From contig NZ_JBNDMZ010000004.1 in the NCBI RefSeq assembly GCF_049856295.1, positions 1 through 64,000 on the forward strand: a stretch of 64,000 bases of DNA. Direction: 5' to 3'. Shown in pieces: positions 41,908 to 50,033 of this stretch (the first letter of the stretch is position 1; each line of letters begins with the position of its first letter). The stretch is from JB111 sp049856295 (GTDB lineage: Bacteria; Actinomycetota; Actinomycetes; Actinomycetales; Actinomycetaceae). Both the position numbers and the translations under genes were made by a program. The notes below the pieces were generated by a model. It was not told where the DNA came from. It made no database searches and was given only the letters and a program-made list of their open reading frames with translations.

Positions 41908-42784
41908 GGCGCGACCTCCCCAGCAGGTCGAGCAGCGCGCCGACGACCTCGTCCTCGGAGGAGGCGACGACGTGGTGGACGCCGCGGCGGTCGAGGAGGC
42001 GCGTGGCGGCGGTGGCGCGGGAGGCCGCGGCGTGGTCGACCTGCGCGGCGAGGATCCTGTCCTCGCGCACGAACGCGGGCAGGCGCTCCCAGCCGTCGAC
42101 GTCGGCCGTGGGGCCGATCCCCGCGGCCGTGGGCAGTGCGTCCCCGACGCGCACGACGAGCACCTCGTGCCGCGTGCGCAGCCGGCGCAGGGAGTCCTCG
42201 TGCTCCGGCCCGGGCCGGGCCTCGTCCGTGATGAGGACGACCAGCGAGCGCTGCGGGAACCCGGTGAGGACACGATCCATCACCCGCCCGACGTCGGACG
42301 GCGGGGCCTCGAGGGTGAGCGCCTCCTCGACCAGGGAGAGGACCGACTCGAGGTGGGCGGTCCCGTGGCGGGCGGGGCGCTGGACCATGCGCTCGGAGTC
42401 CCCGGCGACGAGCGCGACGAGGTCGCCGCGGGCGCGCGCGACGTAGGCGATGATGTCCGCCGCGAACATCGCGACGTTCTTCTTCGACAGTCCCGAGGCG
42501 CTCGTGGCGGCCATCGAGACGCCGGTGTCGAACGCGAGGACCGTGGACAGGTTCGACTCGCGCACGAACCGGCGGATGATCGGGTGGCCAGCCCGCGCCG
42601 AGGACTTCCAGTCGATGTCCTTGACGTCGTCCCCGGGGTGGTACTCGACCTGGTCGTCGAAGTCCTGGCCGTGCCCCGAGAAGATCGAGCGGTGCCGGCC
42701 GTCGAGGAGGCCGCTCGCGCGGCGCACCGTCGGCAGCTCGAGCCGCGCCCGGATCTGCTCCAGCCTGGAGCTCGACCGATCCAC
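41894..42784 (-). CDS. DUF58-domain protein
   Basis: A 296-residue soluble DUF58 protein. The family signature RHRSIFSGHGQDFDDQVEYHPGDDVKDIDWKSSARAGHPIIRRFVRESN is clear, followed by a VWA-like region LSTVLAFDTGVSM ... SLVVLITDEARPGPE. It sits directly after moxR (8-bp gap) in the standard moxR-DUF58-(DUF4381-like)-VWA order. Such proteins are thought to recruit substrate to the MoxR ATPase. The start is GTG 42784. Confidence 0.92.
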   Translation of the reverse strand: MDRSSSRLEQIRARLELPTVRRASGLLDGRHRSIFSGHGQDFDDQVEYHPGDDVKDIDWKSSARAGHPIIRRFVRESNLSTVLAFDTGVSMAATSASGLSKKNVAMFAADIIAYVARARGDLVALVAGDSERMVQRPARHGTAHLESVLSLVEEALTLEAPPSDVGRVMDRVLTGFPQRSLVVLITDEARPGPEHEDSLRRLRTRHEVLVVRVGDALPTAAGIGPTADVDGWERLPAFVREDRILAAQVDHAAASRATAATRLLDRRGVHHVVASSEDEVVGALLDLLGRSRRVRR

Positions 42785-42792
42785 CGCGCCCC

Positions 42793-43824
42793 CTACGGCG
42801 TCGGGACCGCGGCGAAGACCGCGTCGACGAGCGCCTCGGGCGCGACGTTCTTCGCCAGCGCGTCGTACGTCCGCACGAGGCGGTGGCGCAGGACCGCGTG
42901 CCGCAGCAGCTTGACGTCGTCCGGCACCACGTACGTGCGGCCCTCCTGGAGGGCGACGGCCTGGGCCACGCGCAGGAGCGCGATGCCGCCTCGGGGCGAG
43001 GCGCCGACCCGGACGTGGTCGGAGAAGCCGGGCAGCGGGCGCGGTCCGCCGCCGCGCGTGGTGTTGATGAGCGCCACGATGTACTGCTTGATCGACATGT
43101 CGACGTAGACGCGCGACGTGAGGTCCTGGAGGAGCGTGACGTCCTCGAGCGAGATCGGCTGCGTGTCGATCGGGGTGTTGAGGGAGCCCGACGCGATCCC
43201 GGAGAGGATCTCGACCTCCTGGGTCGGGGTCGGGTAGGTGAGGACCTCCTTGAGGAGGAACCGGTCCATCTGCGCCTCGGGGAGGACGTACGTTCCCTCC
43301 TCCTCGATGGGGTTCTGCGTGGCGAGGACCATGAACGGGCTCGGCAGCGGGTAGACCTCGCCGCCGATCGAGGTCTGGCGCTCCTGCATCGCCTCGAGCA
43401 TCGCCGACTGGGTCTTCGCGGACGAGCGGTTGATCTCGTCGAGGAGGACGAGGTTCGCGTGCACCGGGCCGAGCTGGGTGGTGAACTCGCCGGTCGCGTA
43501 GTTGTAGATCTGCGTGCCGACGATGTCGTTCGGCATGAGGTCCGGCGTGCACTGGATGCGGTGGAACGAGCCCGAAACCGCGGAGGCGAGCGTCTGCGCC
43601 GCGGTCGTCTTGGCGAGGCCCGGCACGGACTCCAGCAGGATGTGCCCGCCCGCCATGAGCGTGGAGAGCAGTGCGCGCCGCAGGTCGTCCTGGCCGACGA
43701 CCCGCGTGTTGAACACCTCGGTGACCTGCCGCACGAGGTCGGTGGCGCGCCAGACCTCGTCGTCCTTGATCCGCTTGACGCGGGCCCTCGCCTGCTGCTC
43801 GGGCTGGGCGGTCCACTCAGGCAC
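42793..43824 (-). CDS. MoxR-family AAA+ ATPase
   Basis: A 343-residue MoxR ATPase. Walker A lies in ESVPGLAKTTAAQTLA (Lys72), Walker B in LVLLDEINRSSAKTQSAMLEAMQERQ (Asp129-Glu130), sensor 1 in FMVLATQNPIEEEGTYVLPEAQMDRFLLK, and the C-terminal lid in GASPRGGIALLRVAQAVALQEGRTYVVPDDV. It leads a five-gene operon. MoxR ATPases act as chaperones in maturation of VWA-linked complexes or in stress resistance. GTG 43824 has GAGGGAGC upstream. Confidence 0.95.
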   Translation of the reverse strand: MPEWTAQPEQQARARVKRIKDDEVWRATDLVRQVTEVFNTRVVGQDDLRRALLSTLMAGGHILLESVPGLAKTTAAQTLASAVSGSFHRIQCTPDLMPNDIVGTQIYNYATGEFTTQLGPVHANLVLLDEINRSSAKTQSAMLEAMQERQTSIGGEVYPLPSPFMVLATQNPIEEEGTYVLPEAQMDRFLLKEVLTYPTPTQEVEILSGIASGSLNTPIDTQPISLEDVTLLQDLTSRVYVDMSIKQYIVALINTTRGGGPRPLPGFSDHVRVGASPRGGIALLRVAQAVALQEGRTYVVPDDVKLLRHAVLRHRLVRTYDALAKNVAPEALVDAVFAAVPTP

Positions 43825-44052
43825 GGGTGCTCCCTCACGATGCTCGACGCCGCCCCGGCGGGGTGGCCCGTGCAGACTACCGACGCGCGGGCCGGTCCAC
43901 GGGCCGGAGCACAGGGCAGTGCTTCCCACCTGGTGCGGGGGCCGGGACGTGGGCGGGACGGGACGAACGTCCGACGACGACGAACGACGGCGACGTCGAA
44001 CCGCCCGCTCCCCTCGCGCGCCGCGTGAGACCGCGCACGCACCCCGGGCCGC

Positions 44053-46521
44053 GTGACGCCGCCGACGTACCCTGACGAGGTGCCGCAGCCCCCGTCCTCC
44101 GATGCCCGCCGGTCGGCGACGGCCGGCGCCAGCTCGTTGACGACCGAGCAGGCCGGGACGCAGCGGGGCGCGACGGGACGACAGGTGCCGAGCGGGACCG
44201 GCCCGGCAGAGCAGCCGTCGACCGGGCGGACGCCGTCGACCGGGCGGACGCCGACCGTGCAGGCGTCGACCGAGCAGGCGTCGGCCATGCGGACGCCGTC
44301 GACGGGTCGCGCGGTCGCGGTATGGGTCGGCGCGCTCGGCGCCGCCCTCGTGGCGCTCGTCCTCGGCCTGCTCTCCACCGGCGCCGCGGACGCCCCCCTG
44401 CTCGCCGACCCCGGCGTGCTCGTCCGCTGGGGCCTGCCGCTGGTGACGGTCGGGAGCCACCTCGCCGCGACGCTGGCCGTCGGCTGCTTCGCCGTGGCCG
44501 CGATCGTGCTCGTGGGGCCGGCCAAGGCCCACACCGTGCGCGTCTCCGCGCGCGAGCGCGCCGCCCGCGCGGCCGCCGGCGGACGGTCGACGGACGCGCC
44601 GGCGACGACGACGCCCGTCCTCGGCCCCGACGGCGGTTCCGACGCCGAGCCCTCGCCGGCATCCGCCGACCCCGCCGCCCTCCCGGCACCAACCAGCCGT
44701 CCGGCGACCGACACGGCGGGCGAGGAGGCGGCACGTTCGTCGTCGTCGGCAGCCGAGAGGCGGCGTGCGGCGAGGCCGCCGACGCGGGCCTGGACCCGCG
44801 TGGTGCGCGCGGGGATGATCGCGGCCGCACTGTGGGGCCCGCTGCAGGTGGCGCACCTGCTGCTCACGCACGCGTCCGTGGTCGGGGAGCCGCTGACGGG
44901 CGAGCTGTACTCCGCGTCGCTGTGGCAGTTCGTCACCGAGCTCGACCTCGGCGTCACGCTCGTGTGGGCCTCGGCGCTCGCGCTGCTGACGGGGCTGCTC
45001 GCCGTCTCGACGTCGGGCACGGCCGGGGCGGCGTGGACCGCCGTCGTGGGCGTGGTGGCGCTCGCGCCGATCGGGTTCACGGGGCACGCCAACGGCGCCG
45101 CCAACCACGAGATCGCGATGACCGGCATGTGGCTGCACCTCGCCGGCGTCGTGCTGTGGATGGGCGGGCTCGCCGGGCTGCTCGTCGCCGCGCAGCACCT
45201 GAGGTCGCGCGAGCTGGCGCCGGCGGCCCAGCGGTACTCGTCGACGGCGGCGTGGTCGGCGATCCTCGTCGTCCTGTCGGGTGCGGCGAGTGCGATGCTG
45301 CGGATCAACGACCTCGGCGAGCTCGTCACCACGGGCTGGGGGCGGCTGCTGCTGGTGAAGGTCGTCGCGAGCGCCGCCCTGCTCGCGGCGGGCGCGTGGC
45401 ACCGGCGCTCGACCCTGCCGGCGCTCGGGCAGGGGCGGCGCGGGGCGTTCCTCCGCCTCGCGATCGGCGAGGTCGCGCTCATGGCCGCGGTCATCGGCGT
45501 GGCCGTGGCGCTCGGGTCGTCCGAGACGCCGGTGCCGATCGCGCCGCCGCCGGACCCGACGCCTACCTACGCGATCACCAGCTCACCCGTCCCACCGTTC
45601 CCTGACCTGGTCGCCTACCTCACCGTGTGGCGGCTCGACCCGCTGTTCGTGCTCATGGTCGTCGCGGGCGCGCTGGTCTACGGGCGCTGGGCGCTGCGGC
45701 TGCGGCGGCGCGGCATCGCCTGGCCGGTGGGCCGGACGGTCTGCTGGTACGTCGGGCTCGCGGCGTTCGCCTACCTCACCCTCGGCGCGCCGGCGGTGTA
45801 CGGCGACATCCTGTTCAGCGTGCACATGGCGATGCACATGGCGCTGACGATGCTCGTGCCGCTGTTCGTGGTCCTCGCCGCGCCGGTCACGCTCGCGCTG
45901 CGGGCCCTGCCCGTGCGGCAGGACGGCTCGCGCGGGCCCCGGGAGTGGCTGCTCGCCCTGCTCGGGTCGCGGTGGGCGCAGGCGTGGGCGCACCCGATCG
46001 TCGCGGGGATCAACTTCGCCGGGTCGCTCATCGTCTTCTACTTCACGCCGCTGTTCGACCTGGCGCTCGGGAGCCACGTGGGCCACATCCTCATGGTCGT
46101 CCACTTCACCCTCGCCGGGTACATGTTCGCCAACGCGCTCATCGGCATCGACCCCGGCCCGACCCGCCCCCCGTACCCGCTGCGACTCGTCCTGCTCATC
46201 GCGACGATGGGGTTCCACGCCTTCTTCGGCGTGGCCGTCATGCAGTCGACGGCGCTGCTCGGGGCCGACCACTTCGGCTGGCTCGGGCTGCCGTGGGGCG
46301 TCGACGCGATGGCCGACCAGGGGGTGGGCGGCGCGATCACCTGGGGCGTCGGCGAGTTCCCGACCCTCGCGCTCGCGGTCGGCGTGGCCGTCCAGTGGGC
46401 CCGGTCGGAGCGGAAGGAGGCCCGGCGGATCGACCGACGGGCCGACGCCGACGGCGACGCCGAGCTCGCCGCCTACAACGAGATGCTCGCGGCCCGGGCG
46501 AGGGCGTCGCAGGAGCGGTAG
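44053..46521 (+). CDS. CopD / CtaG fusion membrane protein
   Basis: An 822-residue multi-helix protein joining two copper-related domains. Residues 90-500 match the CopD copper-resistance membrane family, with HANGAANHEIAMTGMWLHLAGVVLWMGGLAGLLVAA and LVKVVASAALLAAGAWHRR. From about residue 530 comes the caa3-type CtaG (cytochrome c oxidase assembly) domain: SVHMAMHMALTMLVPLFVVLAAPVTLALRAL, SHVGHILMVVHFTLAGYMFANALIGIDPG, MGFHAFFGVAVMQ. His/Met-rich helices suggest Cu handling. The N-terminal 85 residues are low complexity (STGRTPSTGRTPTV). The fusion is known in actinomycetes. The start is GTG 44053; a GTG at 44080 is also possible. Confidence 0.9.
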   Translation: MTPPTYPDEVPQPPSSDARRSATAGASSLTTEQAGTQRGATGRQVPSGTGPAEQPSTGRTPSTGRTPTVQASTEQASAMRTPSTGRAVAVWVGALGAALVALVLGLLSTGAADAPLLADPGVLVRWGLPLVTVGSHLAATLAVGCFAVAAIVLVGPAKAHTVRVSARERAARAAAGGRSTDAPATTTPVLGPDGGSDAEPSPASADPAALPAPTSRPATDTAGEEAARSSSSAAERRRAARPPTRAWTRVVRAGMIAAALWGPLQVAHLLLTHASVVGEPLTGELYSASLWQFVTELDLGVTLVWASALALLTGLLAVSTSGTAGAAWTAVVGVVALAPIGFTGHANGAANHEIAMTGMWLHLAGVVLWMGGLAGLLVAAQHLRSRELAPAAQRYSSTAAWSAILVVLSGAASAMLRINDLGELVTTGWGRLLLVKVVASAALLAAGAWHRRSTLPALGQGRRGAFLRLAIGEVALMAAVIGVAVALGSSETPVPIAPPPDPTPTYAITSSPVPPFPDLVAYLTVWRLDPLFVLMVVAGALVYGRWALRLRRRGIAWPVGRTVCWYVGLAAFAYLTLGAPAVYGDILFSVHMAMHMALTMLVPLFVVLAAPVTLALRALPVRQDGSRGPREWLLALLGSRWAQAWAHPIVAGINFAGSLIVFYFTPLFDLALGSHVGHILMVVHFTLAGYMFANALIGIDPGPTRPPYPLRLVLLIATMGFHAFFGVAVMQSTALLGADHFGWLGLPWGVDAMADQGVGGAITWGVGEFPTLALAVGVAVQWARSERKEARRIDRRADADGDAELAAYNEMLAARARASQER

Positions 46522-46530
46522 GGGTGTGTG

Positions 46531-46858
46531 TCGACGCCGCACCGCGTCCCCCACGCCGAAAGTCGGTAGCCGCGCCGAAGAGTCGGTGGCCGCGCCGAAG
46601 AGTCGGTAGCCGCGCCGAAGAGTCGGTCAACGCGCCGAGGAGTCGGTAGCCGCGCCGAAGAGTCGGTCAACGCGTCGAAGGTACAGACGGCGGCCCTCCT
46701 CTCGACACGTCAACCTGAGTCTCGACACGGACACCCCCGTCTCGACGCCGCACCGCGTCCCCCACGCCGAAAGTCGGTAGCCGCGCCGAAGAGTCGGTGG
46801 CCGCGCCGAAGAGTCGGTGGCCGCGCCGAGCAGTCAGCAGTCAGCAGTCAGCAGTCAG
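46531..46858. repeat. Minisatellite block with 77-bp direct repeat
   Basis: This 375-bp gap between convergent genes holds no gene. It carries six 20-bp tandem units (46561-46680, consensus AGTCGGTAGCCGCGCCGAAG), then a spacer with three CTCGAC motifs, then a second block of three units (46772-46831). An identical 77-bp segment occurs at 46531-46607 and 46742-46818. A heptamer (CAGTCAG) is then repeated four times at 46831-46858. Confidence 0.95.
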
Positions 46859-46860
46859 CG

Positions 46861-46900
46861 CTGACCGATGAGCAGTGATCGACGATCGGCGATCGGTCAG
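46861..46900. terminator. Hairpin at the LmeA-like gene end
   Basis: CTGACCGAT (46861-46869) pairs with ATCGGTCAG (46892-46900). The right arm includes the stop codon of the minus-strand gene. It may serve as a bidirectional terminator between convergent genes. No T tract is present. Confidence 0.5.
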
Positions 46901-48471
46901 AACCGGACGTCGTCCCCCTCGACCACGACTGCGATGCCGTCGCCGACCACGGTCGTGTCGGTGAGGATCAGTCCCTCGGGGAGGCCCTCGAGCTCGACGT
47001 AGTGGTCGAGCGGCAGGCGGCTGCCCACGAGCGGGATCTCCGACAGGCGCGTGCTCACACCGGCGAGCGTGCCCTGGTCGAGGTGAAGGTGGATGCCGCG
47101 GCCGTCCTCGGTGGGTGCGACCTCGGCGGTCACGTGGATGTCGCCGCCGAGCACGCTGGTGGTGAGGACCAGGTCGTTGCCGTCGATGTCGGCCTCGAAG
47201 CTGCGCTCACCGAGGACGGGGACGTCGAAGGTCGCCTCCGCCACCTGCTCCTGCACCAGCTCGAGCGGAACGGTGCCGCTGGCCTCGAGGTGCGCCACCT
47301 CGACCGGCTGCCGGTAACCGACGCCCGTCATGAATCCCTCGACGTCGAGCAGCTCGACGTCCGGGAGGACCATCCGGTCGGCCTCGAAGTCGATCCGGTC
47401 GATGCGGCCGGAGACCACCTGCGGGAGGAAGGGGAAGCCGTCGAGGCGGACGTCGGGGTTCTCGAGCTCCTCGGTGAACGACTCGAACGCGTCCTCCGCC
47501 TCGGCGCGCGCCCGCATGAGCGCCCACCGGTCGGCCACGAGCAGCCCGACGACGATGACCAGCGATGCGATGACCAGCGAGAGCACCCACCGCTGGACCA
47601 CGCCGGAGCCGGCCCGCCGCCACCACCGGCGCACTGACATCGCTGCGCCCTGGACCGCGGCGAGAGCCGCCGGGGTCTCGTCGTCCGTGTCCGGCCGGCG
47701 CTCGCGCGACCGGTCCGTCCCGTCAGCGCCCACCGCCGCGGAGCCGTCCGCCCCGCCGTCGCCGTCCGGGGCGGCGCCCGCGCCACCCTCGTCGACGTAC
47801 GTCGGGGCCGAGCCTGCCGGCACGGAGGCGGGTTCGTCGGGGAGGGCCGAGCCGGCGGAGGCCCGGTCGGCGGCACCGGCGGCGGTCGCCTGATCGAGCG
47901 GTACCGCGGCCGTGCGTCCTGCGGCGTCGAGCTCGGCGGTGTCTGCCTCGCCGGCGTCGGGAGCGGGTCGCGAGTCGAGGCCATCTGCCTCGCCGGCGTC
48001 GGGAGCGGGTCGCGAGTCGGGGGCGGATCGCGAGTCGGGGCCGTCTGCCTGGTGGCCACCTGCCCCCGCGCCTCGGACGACCACCTGGTCGCCGGGCACC
48101 GGGCCGCCCGAGGTCGTGTCGTTCACCGGCAGCGCGACCGGCGGGAGGTCCGGGACCTCCGACGGCGGTTCGCTCACGCGCGGGGCCGTGCTCGCGGTCG
48201 GCGGCTCGGGGTGTCCGGCGTCGTCGTCGGTGGGCGTCACGTCAGGTCGCTCAGCCGCACTCTCGACCACGTTCGGCCCGGCATCCGACCCCTCACCCGC
48301 ACTCTCGACCACATGTGGGCCAGCGCCCGACCCCTCACCCGAACTCTCGACCACGTGCGGGCCGGCGTCCGGCTCCGCATCAGGTCCGGCAGCAGCCGCT
48401 CCGTCGGGGGTCTCCGGGTCGACGTCGGACGAGCGGTCCACGTCGTCGTCGTTGGAGGTCCCCGGCTGCAC
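46897..48471 (-). CDS. LmeA-family (DUF2993) protein with long disordered N-terminus
   Basis: A 524-residue protein. The C-terminal 250 residues fit DUF2993/LmeA: one membrane helix (RWVLSLVIASLVIVVGLLVADRWAL), then FTEELENPDVRLDGFPFLPQVVSGRIDRIDFEADRMVL, GGDIHVTAEVAPTEDGRGIHLHLD and a final beta-rich part (VVGDGIAVVVEGDDVRF). LmeA-type proteins bind phospholipids in the actinobacterial envelope. The first 270 residues are disordered and repeat-built: three 14-residue units GPHVVESAGEGSDA and two DSRPAPDAGEAD units. The 42-bp repeats share a 16-bp core with intergenic repeats at 59 kb. GTG 48471 is the only early start. Confidence 0.82.
   Translation of the reverse strand: MQPGTSNDDDVDRSSDVDPETPDGAAAAGPDAEPDAGPHVVESSGEGSGAGPHVVESAGEGSDAGPNVVESAAERPDVTPTDDDAGHPEPPTASTAPRVSEPPSEVPDLPPVALPVNDTTSGGPVPGDQVVVRGAGAGGHQADGPDSRSAPDSRPAPDAGEADGLDSRPAPDAGEADTAELDAAGRTAAVPLDQATAAGAADRASAGSALPDEPASVPAGSAPTYVDEGGAGAAPDGDGGADGSAAVGADGTDRSRERRPDTDDETPAALAAVQGAAMSVRRWWRRAGSGVVQRWVLSLVIASLVIVVGLLVADRWALMRARAEAEDAFESFTEELENPDVRLDGFPFLPQVVSGRIDRIDFEADRMVLPDVELLDVEGFMTGVGYRQPVEVAHLEASGTVPLELVQEQVAEATFDVPVLGERSFEADIDGNDLVLTTSVLGGDIHVTAEVAPTEDGRGIHLHLDQGTLAGVSTRLSEIPLVGSRLPLDHYVELEGLPEGLILTDTTVVGDGIAVVVEGDDVRF
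48253..48378 (-). repeat. Three 42-bp in-frame repeats in the LmeA-like gene
   Basis: Three units with 42-bp spacing between copies of ACTCTCGAC (at 48259, 48301 and 48343) encode GPHVVESAGEGSDA-like 14-mers. CACCCGCACTCTCGAC in the second unit is identical to a part of the intergenic repeats at 59018-59153. Confidence 0.85.
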
Positions 48472-48670
48472 GCGACAACCCTAGGGTGCTCGGCGGCCCC
48501 TCGAGGTGGTCAGACGTGCCCGTTCAGGACGTCCCCGCCAGCGGTCGGCGACCGTGGGCGACACCACCGCCACCGCCGGCACGACCCTCTGCGCCGCGCG
48601 CCACACCTGGGAGGCGGCGGGCACGGCTGCCCGTACACTCCCGGGCAGACGCGCGATGGAGGACACGGCC

Positions 48671-49945
48671 GTGACCGGCACTGACGACACGAACGACCTG
48701 GCGAACGAGGCCGCCGACCCGGCGACCCCGCTCACCCGGCTGCAGGAACTGGCCGAGCACCACCCCGAGCTGCGCCCGGCGATCGCCGGCAACCCCTCGA
48801 CCTACCCCGGTCTGCTCGAGTGGCTCGGGAACCTCGGAGACGACGACGTCGACGACGCGATCGCCCAGCGCCGCGCGCGCACCGCGGGCATCGACCCGGA
48901 CGAGCCCGCCACGGCGCCCGTGCGCCGCCCCACCGCCGAGCGCTTCGGCGCTGCGGGGGCCGCCGGCGCAGCCGCGACCGGGTCCGCCAAGCGGCCGACC
49001 ACCGAGTCCCCCGCGGTCGAGGGCGAGCAGCTCGCGCGCCCCACGACCCCGCCGGACGGCTCACCGGTCACCACCCGCACGCCCGACGCACCGCCGCGAC
49101 AGATCGAGGAGCCGCGCCGCGCCGTGCCGTGGGCCGGGATCCTCGCCGTCGCCGCCGCGCTCGCCGTCATCGTCCTCGGCGCCCTGTGGATCTTCAACCT
49201 GCCCGGGAACGACGACCAGCAGACCACCTCGGCGGGCGAGCCCGACCCCGACTTCCCGCCGGCCACCGACGAGGCGCCGAGCGAGGGCGAGGAGGAGAGC
49301 CCCGCGACCGACGAGATCGCGGACGCGCTCGCCGCCCTCGAGGCGCTCCCGTCGAGCTCCGGCTGCTCCGACCCGGGTCCTGATGCCGAGGTGGTCCAGG
49401 CCTTCGCGGCCTCCGCGGCGCCCGACGGCACGTGGGGCGACCCCGCGCACGGCGACCGGGTCGTCGACTCCCTCGAGGCGCTGATGGACGAGTGCGGGCG
49501 CGAGCACACCCAGGAGGTCGTCGACATGATCCTCGGCGACTCCGACACCAACCCCGCGCTGCGCACGGCCATCGAGGCCGACATGAGCTGGCTCGAGGTC
49601 CCCGAGATCCCGGCCGACGCCCAGCAGATGCCCGGGTTCTGGGTCCAGGGCGCGAACATGGCGTGCAACCTCAGCGGCAGCGACGTCGTCTGCACGATCG
49701 TCGACCACTCGCTCGACACCCCCGAGGGGTGCCTGCCCGGCGGCATCAGCGTGGAGATCAGCTCCGAGGGTGAGGCCGGCGTCAACTGCAACCGGTCCGC
49801 GAACGCCGACCCGCTGCTCTCCGACGGCCAGTCCGCCTACAACGGCGACCTCGCGTGCACGGTGACAGGGGTCGACGTCGAGTGCTGGTCGACCGAGTCC
49901 GGCAGCGGCTTCCGCCTCGGCCCGTCGGTGCTCGAGACCTACTGA
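48671..49945 (+). CDS. Leucine-rich-repeat-variant (LRV) protein with transmembrane helix
   Basis: A 424-residue protein. The N-terminal 60 residues (PATPLTRLQELAEHHPELRPAIAGNPSTYPGLLEWLGNLGD) are a variant leucine-rich repeat region found in actinobacterial membrane proteins. After a disordered Pro/Thr linker comes a helix (AVPWAGILAVAAALAVIVLGALWIFNLP). The extracytoplasmic part has an acidic linker and a Cys-containing domain (six Cys: SSGCSDPG, MDECGREH, MACNLSGSDVVCT, EGCLPGG, VNCNRSA, DLACTVTGVDVECW). The function is unknown. GTG 48671 is preferred over ATG 48656 because GGAGG lies 8 nt before the GTG and no ribosome binding site precedes the ATG. Confidence 0.8.
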   Translation: MTGTDDTNDLANEAADPATPLTRLQELAEHHPELRPAIAGNPSTYPGLLEWLGNLGDDDVDDAIAQRRARTAGIDPDEPATAPVRRPTAERFGAAGAAGAAATGSAKRPTTESPAVEGEQLARPTTPPDGSPVTTRTPDAPPRQIEEPRRAVPWAGILAVAAALAVIVLGALWIFNLPGNDDQQTTSAGEPDPDFPPATDEAPSEGEEESPATDEIADALAALEALPSSSGCSDPGPDAEVVQAFAASAAPDGTWGDPAHGDRVVDSLEALMDECGREHTQEVVDMILGDSDTNPALRTAIEADMSWLEVPEIPADAQQMPGFWVQGANMACNLSGSDVVCTIVDHSLDTPEGCLPGGISVEISSEGEAGVNCNRSANADPLLSDGQSAYNGDLACTVTGVDVECWSTESGSGFRLGPSVLETY

Positions 49946-50033
49946 CCCGGCGGGGCCGCCGCGGCTGTCCGCGCGTCGCGAACACCTCCGAATCAGGCGG
50001 ACACGGGCGGCGTGCCCGTGGTCGGATACGAGG

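Noticed and set aside
41448..45494. A 1348-residue open frame on the minus strand over the MoxR operon and the CopD/CtaG gene
   Set aside because: High-GC shadow: Ser/Arg/Thr-rich, no motifs, and it crosses the real plus-strand CopD gene and the real minus-strand operon in another frame.
46561..46831. Possible CRISPR array from regularly spaced 20-bp repeats
   Set aside because: The units are contiguous with no unique spacers and no cas genes are present. It is a minisatellite.
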